Assembly: GCA_033762255.1 (NCBI GenBank)
Contig: JANRLT010000007.1
Location: 62,001-126,000, forward strand
DNA from: Pirellulales bacterium
GTDB lineage: Bacteria > Planctomycetota > Planctomycetia > Pirellulales > JALHPA01
Reading direction: 5' to 3'
DNA length: 64,000 bases
Shown: positions 32,779 to 41,655 of the stretch, one piece after another
How the letters are laid out: each line of letters opens with the position of its first letter
Position numbering within the stretch: the first letter of the stretch is position 1
The notes under the pieces: model-generated
What the model saw: only the letters and a program-made list of their open reading frames with translations
Databases searched by the model: none
What the model was told of the DNA's origin: nothing
Position numbers and translations under genes: made by a program

Positions 32779-33690
32779 ATGAAATTGCCCGCAAGTCTGC
32801 GCAAGGTGTTGTTGGGTTTGTATTATGGCGGCACGCTGCCGTACCGGCTGTGGAATAACGCCCGGCTGTACGCGGCGGGACGCGCGCCGATTTTGGTCTT
32901 TTTTTATCATCGGATCGCGCACGATCGCTGCGTTCCCTGGAGCCATACCAACGAGGAATTTGCCCGGCAAATTCACTGGCTGCGGGACAACTTTGAATTA
33001 ATCTCGCTGGCGGAGGTTCAACGGCGAATCCGCGCGGGGTTAAATGACCGCCCCGCCGCCTGCATCACCTTTGACGATGGTTACGCCGAAAACTGCGACC
33101 ACGCCCTGCCGCTGCTGATCGAAGAGCAAATTCCCTGCACCTATTTTGTCTGCACGCATTACATTTTAGAGCAGCAGCCTTTTCCACATGATATTGCCCG
33201 CGGATTTCGCCTCCCCCCCAATACCGTGGAACAAATCCGCCACATGGCCGCGGGGGGAATCGAAATCGGCGCCCACACCCGCACCCACGCCGATATGGGC
33301 AAAATTCACGATCCCCGGCTGATTCGGGAGGAAGTGTGCGCCAGCGGACAAGAGTTGGAGCAGATCCTCGGTCAGCGCGTGCGGTATTTTGCCTTTCCCT
33401 ATGGCTTGCAAAAAAACATGACCAGCGCGGCGTTCCAGATGGCGCGGGAGCATGGCTATGACGGCGTGACCTCGGCCTATGGCGACTACAACTATCCCGG
33501 GGATGACGCTTTTCATATCCGCCGGATTCATGCCGATGACATGCTGGTGCTGCGCAATTGGGCGACGCTGGACCCGCGCAAACTGGGTAATCCCGTTCCT
33601 TGTCATTACGAATTACCCACGAACCAACCAGTTTCTGCCTCTCCGGGGGAGCGGGAGTTGACGGACAGCTGCCAAATCGCCGCCACCTGA
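32779..33690 (+). CDS. Polysaccharide deacetylase (NodB family)
   Basis: The protein has 303 residues. The NodB domain (about 85-220) has the catalytic ITFDDGYAENCD motif (the two Asp of T-F-D-D), the metal-binding GAHTRTHADM motif (H-x3-H) and YFAFPYG, the third conserved motif. A segment VFFYHRIAHD at about residue 37 is typical of the membrane-associated glycan deacetylases of EPS loci. It removes N- or O-acetyl groups from a glycan. It has no clear signal peptide; the N-terminal 25 residues are weakly hydrophobic. It sits directly after the two acyltransferases, suggesting that the same glycan is both deacetylated and modified. Confidence 0.9.
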   Translation: MKLPASLRKVLLGLYYGGTLPYRLWNNARLYAAGRAPILVFFYHRIAHDRCVPWSHTNEEFARQIHWLRDNFELISLAEVQRRIRAGLNDRPAACITFDDGYAENCDHALPLLIEEQIPCTYFVCTHYILEQQPFPHDIARGFRLPPNTVEQIRHMAAGGIEIGAHTRTHADMGKIHDPRLIREEVCASGQELEQILGQRVRYFAFPYGLQKNMTSAAFQMAREHGYDGVTSAYGDYNYPGDDAFHIRRIHADDMLVLRNWATLDPRKLGNPVPCHYELPTNQPVSASPGERELTDSCQIAAT

Positions 33691-33724
33691 TATTCACCCC
33701 GGCCTATTTTTACCCGCAGCGTTT

Positions 33725-33794
33725 TCAGCCCGCAGCGTCAGCAAGGGACCAACATTCACCCCACCATAATTCAGCCCGCAGCGTTAGCAAGGGA
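33725..33794 (+). repeat. Two direct copies of a TCAGCCCGCAGCGT-AGCAAGGGA element
   Basis: Copies at 33725-33748 and 33771-33794 differ by one base (GCGTCAGC versus GCGTTAGC). A partial copy precedes them at 33713. The inverted form is at 30291-30310. A GGGCCAACGAGCC piece at about 33827 resembles 27112-27124. Confidence 0.8.
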
Positions 33795-33933
33795 GCGAGA
33801 ACAGGCCAACGGTCTTTCATCCTTGCGGGCCAACGAGCCGATTCATCAACTTAAAGACTAGCATCGCGCGGGCTTAGCCCCCCTGACTCATTCCCTTCCC
33901 CAGTTGAACTTTGCAAACGTTGCAGCATCGTCC

Positions 33934-35616
33934 ATGAGTCGCGGCACATTGCTTACCCCCGTTAACGCAGACCTAGGCTCCTCAGCGGAGCTGGAAGACT
34001 TTCCCTGCGCTCTTTCCCCCGTGGAGGAAACACAGGGGGGATGGGATATGCCAGCTTTGCCCCTGGAATATGCGGCCTGCGATGCCGAATTGGAACAAAC
34101 CGCGGCCCTGGTGGAAGTCGACGCTTCATATTCCGTACCAACGCCATCCACGGGAGAATCCACCCTCGCCCAATCCGTGGTGATCCTGCTGGTCATGTCG
34201 ATCGCACAGCGGGTCGTGGGACTGGCGCGGGGACTTTTAGTCTGCTTGTGGTTAACCCCCGCGCTTTTGGGAACGTGGGATCTGGCCAATCGCTTTTTCT
34301 TTTTGGCGGCACCGCTGATTGTCCTGGGCGTGCCGGGAACCTTTGGCCGCTACCTGGAACATTATCGTCAACGGGGGGTTCTACGGACGGTGCTATTTCG
34401 CACGGCGGTGGCGTGCGGGGGGCTGAGTTTGCTGGCCTGGGGGGCGCTCTTGGCCGCGCCGGGGTTTTTTGCCGAGCAGGTCTTTGGCAGCCCCGCCCAA
34501 GAAGGGTTGCTAGTCTTGTCGGCGACCTGTTTATTGGCGGTGATCGCGTTTAACTATCTGAGCGAGGCGCTTGTCGCCCTGCGGCTGGTGCGGGTCAATG
34601 CCATTTTGCAGTTTTTGACCTCAATTGGTTTTGCGGCGCTGAGCATCGGATTATTGTGGGGCTGGCGGACGGATGCCGCGGCGCTCATCGTCGCGTATGC
34701 GGGCTCCTGTTTGCTGTTGGTGATCGGCGGTGGCTGGTATCTGCGCCATTACTGGCGGGAACTTCCAGCGGATCACGGCCAGTTGGGCCATGGCGAAATG
34801 TGGGCCAAATTGCTCCCCTTTGCCGGTTGGATCTGGCTGACAAATTTGTTAACCAACAGCTATGAGAGCGCCGGTCGCTACATGATCGTGCATCACTCGG
34901 GATTGGCGGAATATGACGCTTTGGTGGGAAATTACCATGCGGCGCAACTTGTTCCCGGCTTGATCATTACCCTGGCCAGCATGTTCGGCGGGATTTTGTT
35001 ACCCTATTTGTCGCGAGATTGGGAGGCGGGTCGCCGGGGGGCGGTCTCGGACACGCTCAATTTGTCACTCAAACTGCTCACCTTTTTGAATGTCGCCGCC
35101 GCCGCCGGCGTGCTCTTTGTCGGACATGGGGTCTTTGAATATGCCTTGCGGGGCAAGTATCCCGAAGGAGAACGGATTTTACATTTGGCCCTGGCGAATT
35201 GCGCCTGGAGCGCGGCCGCCGTGATCGCGCAAATGTATTTATGGTGCGCCGAGAAAGCCCGCTGGGGTTGTCTGGCCCTGGCGCTGGGGTTGGTGGTGAA
35301 TGTGCTGCTGAATTGGCTTTGGCTCCCCCAGGGGGGATTGGCCGGGGGAATGCTGGCCACCGCCGTGGCCAGCCTGGCCATGCTGGGCGTGTTGTACGGC
35401 CTGTGCGTCTGGCTGGGGATGCGCCTGGATGGGCAAACCGTGGCGATTTCGGTCTTGCCGGGCATCTTGCTGCTGGGATTATGGCCGACGTTGGCTCTGC
35501 TGGCGGGAATCGCGGGGATGGCGATATCACGGCCCCAATGGCTATTCTCCACTGATGAACTACAAACCCTCGCCCGCTACAATTGGCTATCGCGGCGACA
35601 AAAAAATTCAGCGTAG
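33934..35616 (+). CDS. Wzx-like polysaccharide flippase
   Basis: The protein has 560 residues from the ATG at 33934; a TTG at 33904 would add 10. A polar acidic leader of about 75 residues is unusual for the family. Then come 12-14 helices of the polysaccharide biosynthesis (MATE-like) superfamily: SVVILLVMSIAQRVVGLARG, FFLAAPLIVLGVPGTFGRYL, IITLASMFGGILLPYLS and so on. It would move lipid-linked glycan units across the inner membrane for the O-antigen polymerase encoded 4 kb away. It shares the strand with the deacetylase gene but is separated by 243 bases of repeats. Confidence 0.87.
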   Translation: MSRGTLLTPVNADLGSSAELEDFPCALSPVEETQGGWDMPALPLEYAACDAELEQTAALVEVDASYSVPTPSTGESTLAQSVVILLVMSIAQRVVGLARGLLVCLWLTPALLGTWDLANRFFFLAAPLIVLGVPGTFGRYLEHYRQRGVLRTVLFRTAVACGGLSLLAWGALLAAPGFFAEQVFGSPAQEGLLVLSATCLLAVIAFNYLSEALVALRLVRVNAILQFLTSIGFAALSIGLLWGWRTDAAALIVAYAGSCLLLVIGGGWYLRHYWRELPADHGQLGHGEMWAKLLPFAGWIWLTNLLTNSYESAGRYMIVHHSGLAEYDALVGNYHAAQLVPGLIITLASMFGGILLPYLSRDWEAGRRGAVSDTLNLSLKLLTFLNVAAAAGVLFVGHGVFEYALRGKYPEGERILHLALANCAWSAAAVIAQMYLWCAEKARWGCLALALGLVVNVLLNWLWLPQGGLAGGMLATAVASLAMLGVLYGLCVWLGMRLDGQTVAISVLPGILLLGLWPTLALLAGIAGMAISRPQWLFSTDELQTLARYNWLSRRQKNSA

Positions 35617-35730
35617 CCGCAAGAAATACAATAAGAGCAAGAAGATAAACAAGAACGATTTACGTTATCCCCCTTTTTGCCTTTCTTGTTGTTCTTGCGG
35701 CTAATCCGTCTTTGCCTTTCTTGTCGCCAC

Positions 35731-36363
35731 TTACAGGTTGCCCGTGTTATCTTCCCGATCCAGCCCTTCGGCGCGCAGATGCTCCAGTTGATTCAGCGTC
35801 ACTAACTGAAATTCTTCTTCCCAGCGAACTTTGCTGATAGAGGCATTGCACAGGCTAATGCAACGTCGCTGGCAAGGAATTTCCAAGTATCCTTTGAGCG
35901 CGGCGGATAAGACCCCTCCATGCGCGACAATCGCCACTGTCCGCAGACCTAATGCCCGCACCGCGGCCAGACCCGCCATCCCTCGAGTTTGCAACTGCCG
36001 TCGGGATTCGCCCCCGGGAATGATAAAGTCCGGCTCCTGCCCCAGCCACGGAGCAGCATAGTCGGGATATCGCTCGGAAATTTCGCTCCACAGCAATCCC
36101 TGAAACACCCCGGCGTGAATTTCCCGCAAGAGCGGCTCATACCGCACGCTAAGTCCCTGGCTGGCGGCGATGGGGGCCGCCGTCTCCGCCGCCCGCCGCA
36201 ACGGACTGCTGATCACCGCATCGAGGGGAATTTGCGAAAGATAACGGGCCAAGGCCGCGCTTTGCCGCTGCCCCAAGTCCGAGAGGGGGATATCCAGTTG
36301 CCCCTGAATCCGCCCCGCGGCGTTCGAGACGCTTTCACCATGACGGATCAGATACAAAATCAT
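35731..36363 (-). CDS. Histidine phosphatase family protein
   Basis: The protein has 210 residues from the ATG at 36363 (MILYLIRHGESVSNAAGRIQ); a longer frame to 36438 is unlikely. The phosphohistidine motif is LIRHGES (His8). Also present are SPLRRAAETA (second Arg), LLREIHAGVFQG (catalytic Glu) and IVAHGGVLSA (second His). These mark the phosphoglycerate-mutase-like/CobC branch of histidine phosphatases. The substrate could be a sugar phosphate or alpha-ribazole phosphate; no cobalamin genes are nearby. A tandem-like A/G-rich stretch (35610-35715) separates it from the convergent flippase gene. Confidence 0.88.
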   Translation of the reverse strand: MILYLIRHGESVSNAAGRIQGQLDIPLSDLGQRQSAALARYLSQIPLDAVISSPLRRAAETAAPIAASQGLSVRYEPLLREIHAGVFQGLLWSEISERYPDYAAPWLGQEPDFIIPGGESRRQLQTRGMAGLAAVRALGLRTVAIVAHGGVLSAALKGYLEIPCQRRCISLCNASISKVRWEEEFQLVTLNQLEHLRAEGLDREDNTGNL

Positions 36364-36511
36364 GGGCAGGTGATTGCTGGCAGAAAGATGATCTTGCGAA
36401 AAACCCGGCAAAATACGTACGCGGGGATCAAACGGCACACCGCCCAGGATATGCTAGAGTTGTGCGGGGACGACCGTAACGGCTTTTTGATCATTTTTCC
36501 AGTTGTGGTCC

Positions 36512-36769
36512 ATGCTGTACTTTTGCTGGTTTGTCCTGGTGATGACGCTCTTAACCATCGGTCAATTGCTGACTGGTTGTCTGTTGGCCTTTTACTATCG
36601 GGCTGGCGATCTCAAGCGGGCGGTGCAGGCCCTGCAGTTTATGATTACCAATCCGTTGGGAGCTTCGCCGGAGGAACTGCGAATGGTCCTGGGCATCTGT
36701 GATGACGAGCTGCCCCCACCACTGGAACATCCCGCCACCGAGACCGCTGTGCAACCAAGCAGCCATTAA
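36512..36769 (+). CDS. Small single-helix membrane protein, unknown
   Basis: The protein has 85 residues from the ATG at 36512. The first 30 residues form one hydrophobic helix (MLYFCWFVLVMTLLTIGQLL and on). A basic stretch YRAGDLKRAVQALQF and an acidic proline-rich end DDELPPPLEHP follow. It resembles small membrane proteins with a short cytoplasmic tail, but I recognise no family. It is transcribed away from the phosphatase gene and shares the 148 bases between their starts. Coding status rests on its clean membrane pattern. Confidence 0.5.
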   Translation: MLYFCWFVLVMTLLTIGQLLTGCLLAFYYRAGDLKRAVQALQFMITNPLGASPEELRMVLGICDDELPPPLEHPATETAVQPSSH

Positions 36770-36918
36770 GACAAGCAATTTCAAAGTTAACAAAAGTTGG
36801 GCTTGAAGTACACGTCTATTAATTAGTTATATCATTTCTTGCTGAACAAGAGTAACTAGAAAGAGCGCAGGAATGGCATTCTGATAATGTCTCTGCTAAA
36901 TCCTGTGAAATCTAAACC

Positions 36919-38004
36919 TCAATCCCCGCCCGCCAAAATTTCTCTTACCAATTCAGGCGGAATATCCCCCACCAGTTCGACATGTCCCAAGCGGCTGGGC
37001 AGCACAAAGCGCAATCGGCCATGCTCGACTTTTTTGTCATGGCTCATGGATTGAATAAGGGCGTCAAGATCGAGCGGCGGCACCGTCACGGGTAAACCGA
37101 CCCCCCGCAGTAACGCGCGTTGACGCTCAACCAAACTGGCATCGATACGCCCGAGGCGCATCGCCAAACGAGCGGCGCAGTCCATGCCAATGGCGACCGC
37201 CTCGCCATGCAGCAGTTCGCCATAGCCGCTCACGGCCTCGAGCGCGTGGGCAAATGTATGCCCATAGTTTAAAATCGCCCGCAGGCCGGTTTCTTCCCGC
37301 TCGTCTTGCGTCACCACGGCCGCTTTGAGTTCGCAGCAGCGGGCGACCACCTGGCCTAGTGTTTCCGCGTCGCGGGCCAGCAGTTGCGCGGGATGCGCCT
37401 CGAGAAATTCAAAAAACTCCGCGTCCTGGATCACGCCATACTTGATCACTTCCGCCAGGCCGCTGGCAAAGTCCCGCGCCGTCTGTGATTGCAACGTGTT
37501 GGTGTCGATTAGCACCCCCCGCGGCTGCCAAAACGCCCCCACCAGATTTTTTGCCGTGGAGAGATTGATCCCGGTCTTGCCCCCGACAGAGCTATCAACC
37601 TGGGCGAGCAGCGTGGTCGGAATTTGCAAAAAGGCCAACCCCCGCGCGTAGGATGCCGCCAAAAAACCAGCCAGATCGCCTACAACTCCGCCACCCAGCG
37701 CGACAATTGCCGATTTGCGATCGGTTCCGAACTCGAGCAGTTTTTCCCACAGGGCCGCCAGGCAATCGACCGATTTGCTTGTCTCTCCCGCGGGAATCCC
37801 CACCATGTCACAACGCTCCGTCACACCCGCCAGCGACTTTAGCACCACTTCGCCATAAAGTGGCTCCACGTTCTCGTCGGTCACCACCACCACGTGGCTG
37901 GCCCGCAACCGCGATTGGACAAACTGCCCCGCATGCGCCAGCAAATTTTGGCCAATCACAATGTCATAACTGCGTGGGCCTAAGGCCACCGAAACATTTG
38001 GCAT
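36919..38004 (-). CDS. aroB: 3-dehydroquinate synthase
   Basis: The enzyme is the second step of the shikimate pathway, turning DAHP into 3-dehydroquinate with NAD+ and zinc or cobalt. It has 361 residues, the usual length. Hallmarks are the NAD-binding ALGGGVVGDLAGFLAASYAR, the substrate loop QVDSSVGGKTGINL and the metal-binding region LNYGHTFAHALE with a further GEAVAIGM segment. A 76-residue gene of unknown role starts upstream on the same strand and ends 20 bases before aroB, so they likely form an operon. The start ATG at 38004 is clear. Confidence 0.97.
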   Translation of the reverse strand: MPNVSVALGPRSYDIVIGQNLLAHAGQFVQSRLRASHVVVVTDENVEPLYGEVVLKSLAGVTERCDMVGIPAGETSKSVDCLAALWEKLLEFGTDRKSAIVALGGGVVGDLAGFLAASYARGLAFLQIPTTLLAQVDSSVGGKTGINLSTAKNLVGAFWQPRGVLIDTNTLQSQTARDFASGLAEVIKYGVIQDAEFFEFLEAHPAQLLARDAETLGQVVARCCELKAAVVTQDEREETGLRAILNYGHTFAHALEAVSGYGELLHGEAVAIGMDCAARLAMRLGRIDASLVERQRALLRGVGLPVTVPPLDLDALIQSMSHDKKVEHGRLRFVLPSRLGHVELVGDIPPELVREILAGGD

Positions 38005-38024
38005 GAAATTCCCCGATCCAAGGA

Positions 38025-38255
38025 CTATTGCAGTACGCCCAAGCGTTCGAGATCGGCGGTGGTAACTGTAATGACACGGGCAAAACCGGTGTGCTGCCGC
38101 ACATAGGTCAAGTTAAGGGCGGCCTGGGGATCGGCGTGTAATTCGGCCTCGGCCCGCAGACGGGTAGCGGCGTCCCAATCGGCAAATTCATCGGGCCAGT
38201 TGGTGTTTTGTTCGATCACCAACGCTTCACGGTAGGGGTCAAACTCGTTGGCCAT
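38025..38255 (-). CDS. Small acidic protein upstream of aroB, unknown
   Basis: The protein has 76 residues. It begins MANEFDPYREALVIE and has a helical middle ATRLRAEAELHADPQAA. It ends in a short beta-like segment RVITVTTADLERLGVLQ. It is acidic overall and has no membrane helix or signal. The gene ends 20 bases before aroB on the same strand. I do not recognise a family; the close spacing suggests co-transcription and perhaps a regulatory or accessory role. Confidence 0.6.
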   Translation of the reverse strand: MANEFDPYREALVIEQNTNWPDEFADWDAATRLRAEAELHADPQAALNLTYVRQHTGFARVITVTTADLERLGVLQ

Positions 38256-38582
38256 AAATATGGTGTGGTTCGATAAAAAAGAGGTTACTGTTGTGGCGAA
38301 TGGGCGGAGATTTTTCCATAATATACGGATAACAGACAGATTTTCAAAGTCGTGGCATTAATTCGGGGGGTATTTGGCCGAATTGTCTCTTTCTTTTATG
38401 CTAAAGAACGGTTTTAGGGGCAAAATAAGCGTCGCGCGGACGAGGGTCCGTTGATCCCACAGGCCAGCTTTTTACGGGACAAACAGCTTGACGCACGAAA
38501 GCCCCGATGACAGCCAAGCAAACTTTTTTAAACTTTGCCCAAACAACCGAAACACCCACCCATCCCCTATTTGGTGATTTTT
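38256..38582. other. Intergenic region between divergent genes
   Basis: I see no gene, strong hairpin or repeat in these 327 bases. They should hold the promoters for the small-protein/aroB unit and for the RraA-like gene. Confidence 0.4.
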
Positions 38583-39302
38583 ATGGCCCAGTTGCTTAGC
38601 CGGTTGGCACAAATTGACACGCCCACAATTTGTAATGTGATTGAGTTGTTTGGAGTGGTGCCGCGAAATTTTGGTTATGTGGATCGGCGGATTCAGGCTG
38701 TATTTCCGCAATTACCGCCGATGGTGGGCTATGCGGCGACTGCCGCGTTTCGCAGCGCGACTCCGCCGCAAACCGGCGATGCGTATGCCAGTCTGGAGCG
38801 GCAGTTGGAACAATTTGCGGATTTGGCGGGTCCGGCGGTGGTGGTGTTTCAGGATTTGGACGATCCATCCGTCGCGGCCACCTTTGGCGAGGTGATGTGC
38901 AGCGCCTACCGCGCGTTTGGCTCGAGCGGGTTAATTACCAGCGGCACAGGACGGGACATCGAACAGGTAAAGGCCCTCAATTATCCCGTCTTTACCGGCG
39001 GAACCGTCTGCTCGCATGGCTACTGCCACCTATTACACCTGGGACTGCCGGTGCACGTGGGTGGATTAACGATCTCTACGGGGGATTTATTGCACGGAGA
39101 TGTCAATGGCATTACCCGGATTCCCGCCGAAATCGCCACGGAGATTCCTGACGTTGCCCGCGAATTTATCGCGGCCGAACGGATCATGCTGGATTATGTC
39201 CAAGGGGAAGGCCCCTGCGATATCACGGGGTTTACCGAACGTCGGCAAGAGTTCACCAGCATGATCCAGCAACTTACGACTCGGCTGCGGCGGACTGGCT
39301 AA
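38583..39302 (+). CDS. RraA-like / dimethylmenaquinone methyltransferase-family protein
   Basis: The protein has 239 residues from the ATG at 38583; 16 more could be added from 38535 but look unlike the family. Features include DTPTICNVIELFG, VVVFQDLDDPSVAATFGEVM, GSSGLITSGTGRDIEQV (a match to the G-x(6)-G-x-x-R-D loop of RraA and HMG/CHA aldolases) and YPVFTGGTVCSHGY. In this family the Arg-Asp pair of the G-x-x-R-D loop supports class II aldolase or decarboxylase activity; RraA itself is an RNase E inhibitor. The conserved loop favours an enzymatic role here. It is monocistronic. Confidence 0.8.
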   Translation: MAQLLSRLAQIDTPTICNVIELFGVVPRNFGYVDRRIQAVFPQLPPMVGYAATAAFRSATPPQTGDAYASLERQLEQFADLAGPAVVVFQDLDDPSVAATFGEVMCSAYRAFGSSGLITSGTGRDIEQVKALNYPVFTGGTVCSHGYCHLLHLGLPVHVGGLTISTGDLLHGDVNGITRIPAEIATEIPDVAREFIAAERIMLDYVQGEGPCDITGFTERRQEFTSMIQQLTTRLRRTG

Positions 39303-39487
39303 AATTTTAAACAAGCGGAATTTTTACACATGTGGAATTCATTACCATCATTTTATGTTAAGAATTTTGGCTTTTGACTTTCACCCACTATCCACTGCAC
39401 ACTACCCACCATCCACTTCCCCCCAGCGGGGTCCTCGCCAAGGCTCGCCCCCCGCCACCCTCGTCCCACACCACCCACCTCTCTCCG

Positions 39488-40627
39488 TTAACCCTTAAAG
39501 ACAATCGCCGGTTCCACGGTGAGTGCCCGCCACAGGCTAAAAATACTTGCGATGATGATGATTAAAAGCACCGCGGCTAGCGTGATAATAGGGATGGGCC
39601 AGATCATCAGAAACGCTAGCTTGGTGTTGCCGCGGGTCATGTGGCCGAACAGGGCGGCTCCTCCCAGGCCCAGCCCCAGGCCGATTAGTCCCACCTGCAA
39701 GGATTGAAACATCACCATAAAAAAGATGCGCAGGTTGGTCATGCCCATGGCCTTTAGCGTGCCAAACTGCTTGATATTATCCACGGTAAACAAATAAAAT
39801 GTCTGCCCGGCGATCGCCGCTCCCACGATAAACGCCAGCACCACCACAAATCCAAAGTTAATCGGGATGCCGGTGTTCTTCATAAAATACCAAATCGTTT
39901 TGTCAATAAACTGCGCGTGGGTGTACGCGGCCAGGCCTGTTTGCTGGTTGATTTTTTGGCATAGTGCGGCAATATCCACATCCGGATCCGCCTTGGCCAG
40001 GATATAAGAAAGGGTGCGCCGCTCGGTCGGCGAGTACTGCACCGCGTTGTTGAATCGCGTATAAATGACGGGGAATGTCTCAAATGTGCGAGAGGCGGTG
40101 CAAATGCCGACCAACACCCCCCGACGGTCGTTCATCTCAATCGTGCGGCCCAACTGGTAATCCGGATCATTGGGCCACAGTTGCTTATAACCCGCGTCAT
40201 CCATGATGATCGCGTCGGTTTTATTCAAATCGGCCAGGCTCCCCCGCAGAATCGTTTGCGGCGCGCCGACAAAGCTGCTTTCATCCAGGCCCAAGAGGAT
40301 CACCTGCTGAAATTTGCCGCTGGGAAGCCGAGCCTTGGCGATTCCGCGATAAAATTTGACCGCCCATTCAATCCCGCTGACCCCCCGGACGCGATTGAGC
40401 GCGGTGTCGGTCATCGGCAGGGACTCGCTGACAAACTGGATGCTTTCGTCGCAAACCCATAAATCCACCCCTTTGACGTCCCGGATCTGGCTGGCCGTCA
40501 TGTTCATTAGGCCGCAAAAGATGCTGGCCTGCTGGGCAATCAAAAACGCCGAAACAGCCACGCCCAGCACAATGCCCAGGTATTTGCCGGGATTGCCGAT
40601 GAGCATTCGCCACGCGATCCAAAACAT
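39488..40627 (-). CDS. ABC transporter permease (MacB/DevC-like FtsX family)
   Basis: The protein has 379 residues from the ATG at 40627 (MFWIAWRMLIGNPGKYLG); 8 more are possible from 40651. The layout is one N-terminal helix (about 17-40), a periplasmic domain of about 200 residues, and three C-terminal helices with the FtsX pattern INFGFVVVLAFIVGAAIAGQ, KQFGTLKAMGMTNL and IITLAAVLLIIIIASIFSL. These permeases work with an ATPase and often a periplasmic adaptor, exporting lipids, glycolipids or peptides (DevC exports heterocyst glycolipids). No partner gene lies beside it here, so it must pair with one elsewhere. Confidence 0.82.
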   Translation of the reverse strand: MFWIAWRMLIGNPGKYLGIVLGVAVSAFLIAQQASIFCGLMNMTASQIRDVKGVDLWVCDESIQFVSESLPMTDTALNRVRGVSGIEWAVKFYRGIAKARLPSGKFQQVILLGLDESSFVGAPQTILRGSLADLNKTDAIIMDDAGYKQLWPNDPDYQLGRTIEMNDRRGVLVGICTASRTFETFPVIYTRFNNAVQYSPTERRTLSYILAKADPDVDIAALCQKINQQTGLAAYTHAQFIDKTIWYFMKNTGIPINFGFVVVLAFIVGAAIAGQTFYLFTVDNIKQFGTLKAMGMTNLRIFFMVMFQSLQVGLIGLGLGLGGAALFGHMTRGNTKLAFLMIWPIPIITLAAVLLIIIIASIFSLWRALTVEPAIVFKG

Positions 40628-40808
40628 AGTACATCCCGCGGAAATCGCCAAAAAACCAGAAAAGTCAGGTTCGCCCGACGTGTGCCGGGAGATATATTAT
40701 GTATTTTAACACCGCCAAAGTGGCTGGGGAGTTGTTCCGGCCTAGTGCGGTTTTTAGCATACCGCTTGCCACGAAACAAATCTTACTTTAAATGACAAAC
40801 CAAGGGGA

Positions 40809-41513
40809 ATGATGATGATGGGAAATTTATCGCTGTTTGGGGGTCAAAATCATTGCCCGGGGTTTGGCGGACGGCTTTTGGCCATCTTGGTCGGGGGTTT
40901 GGCCTGCTTTTTACCCCTTGTGGCGAGAGCCGTCGAGCCGCAAGCGGTGGCCTTTAATGAGGTGCTAAAAATTGGGGATGCCGCCCCAGACTGGAGCAAG
41001 CTGACCGGCATTGACGGGCATGAACATGCCCTGGCCGAATATGCCGCCAGCGAGGTGGTGGTGCTGGTCTTTACCTGTGTGACATGCCCGACCGCCGCCG
41101 ATTATGAAGCCCGGATTCAGGCGTTGATTCAGACCCACGGCCAAATTCCCGCCGGTCAGGATCATCCCCGCGTCCGGGTGATCGCGATTAATTCCAATCA
41201 AGGTGAGGCTGATTCGTTAGCGGCTATGACCGCCCACGCCCAGGCGCGCAAGTTTGCGTACCCTTTTCTGGCCGATCCCAGCCAGAGTGTCGCGCGGGCG
41301 TACGGAGCGTTGACCACGCCGCAGTTTTTTGTGCTGGATAAAGAACGGCGGGTGGCATACCAGGGGGCGATGGACGACAACAGCGAACCAGCCCAAGCCA
41401 AGGAGAATTATGTGACCGCCGCCGTGGAGTCGCTGCTGGGGGGGAAGGAAGTCATCAAAACGAGCGAACCCCCGCGCGGGTGCCGGATCAAATTTGCCCG
41501 GGTCAAGCGGTGA
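40809..41513 (+). CDS. Exported thioredoxin-fold (redoxin) protein
   Basis: The protein has 234 residues. Four ATG codons in a row make the start uncertain by up to 9 bases; GGGG lies just before. A signal peptide or membrane anchor covers about 20-42 (RLLAILVGGLACFLPLVARA). The thioredoxin-like domain follows, with the active-site pattern VVVLVFTCVTCPTAADYE (C-x-x-C) and later VRVIAINSN, YPFLADPSQSVARAYGA and TPQFFVLDKERRVAYQG, typical of AhpC/TSA-type redoxins. It probably works in the periplasm in disulfide or peroxide chemistry. It ends with a hairpin terminator. Confidence 0.85.
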   Translation: MMMMGNLSLFGGQNHCPGFGGRLLAILVGGLACFLPLVARAVEPQAVAFNEVLKIGDAAPDWSKLTGIDGHEHALAEYAASEVVVLVFTCVTCPTAADYEARIQALIQTHGQIPAGQDHPRVRVIAINSNQGEADSLAAMTAHAQARKFAYPFLADPSQSVARAYGALTTPQFFVLDKERRVAYQGAMDDNSEPAQAKENYVTAAVESLLGGKEVIKTSEPPRGCRIKFARVKR

Positions 41514-41520
41514 TGATTAC

Positions 41521-41541
41521 AAGTGGCGTAGCGCCGCTTTT
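41521..41541 (+). terminator. Short terminator of the redoxin gene
   Basis: An 8-bp stem with one G-T pair (AAGTGGCG to CGCCGCTT) and loop TAG or TA is followed by TT. It starts 7 bases after the stop codon. Confidence 0.55.
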
Positions 41542-41655
41542 CGATAGGATGCAAATGGGTGGCGAGCGCGGACAGATATCAACCAGATAGGGAAGTTAAC
41601 AACAAAACTTGGTGAATACAGTTGTTGTCACTTTATCTAAATGTTTTGATCGCGT

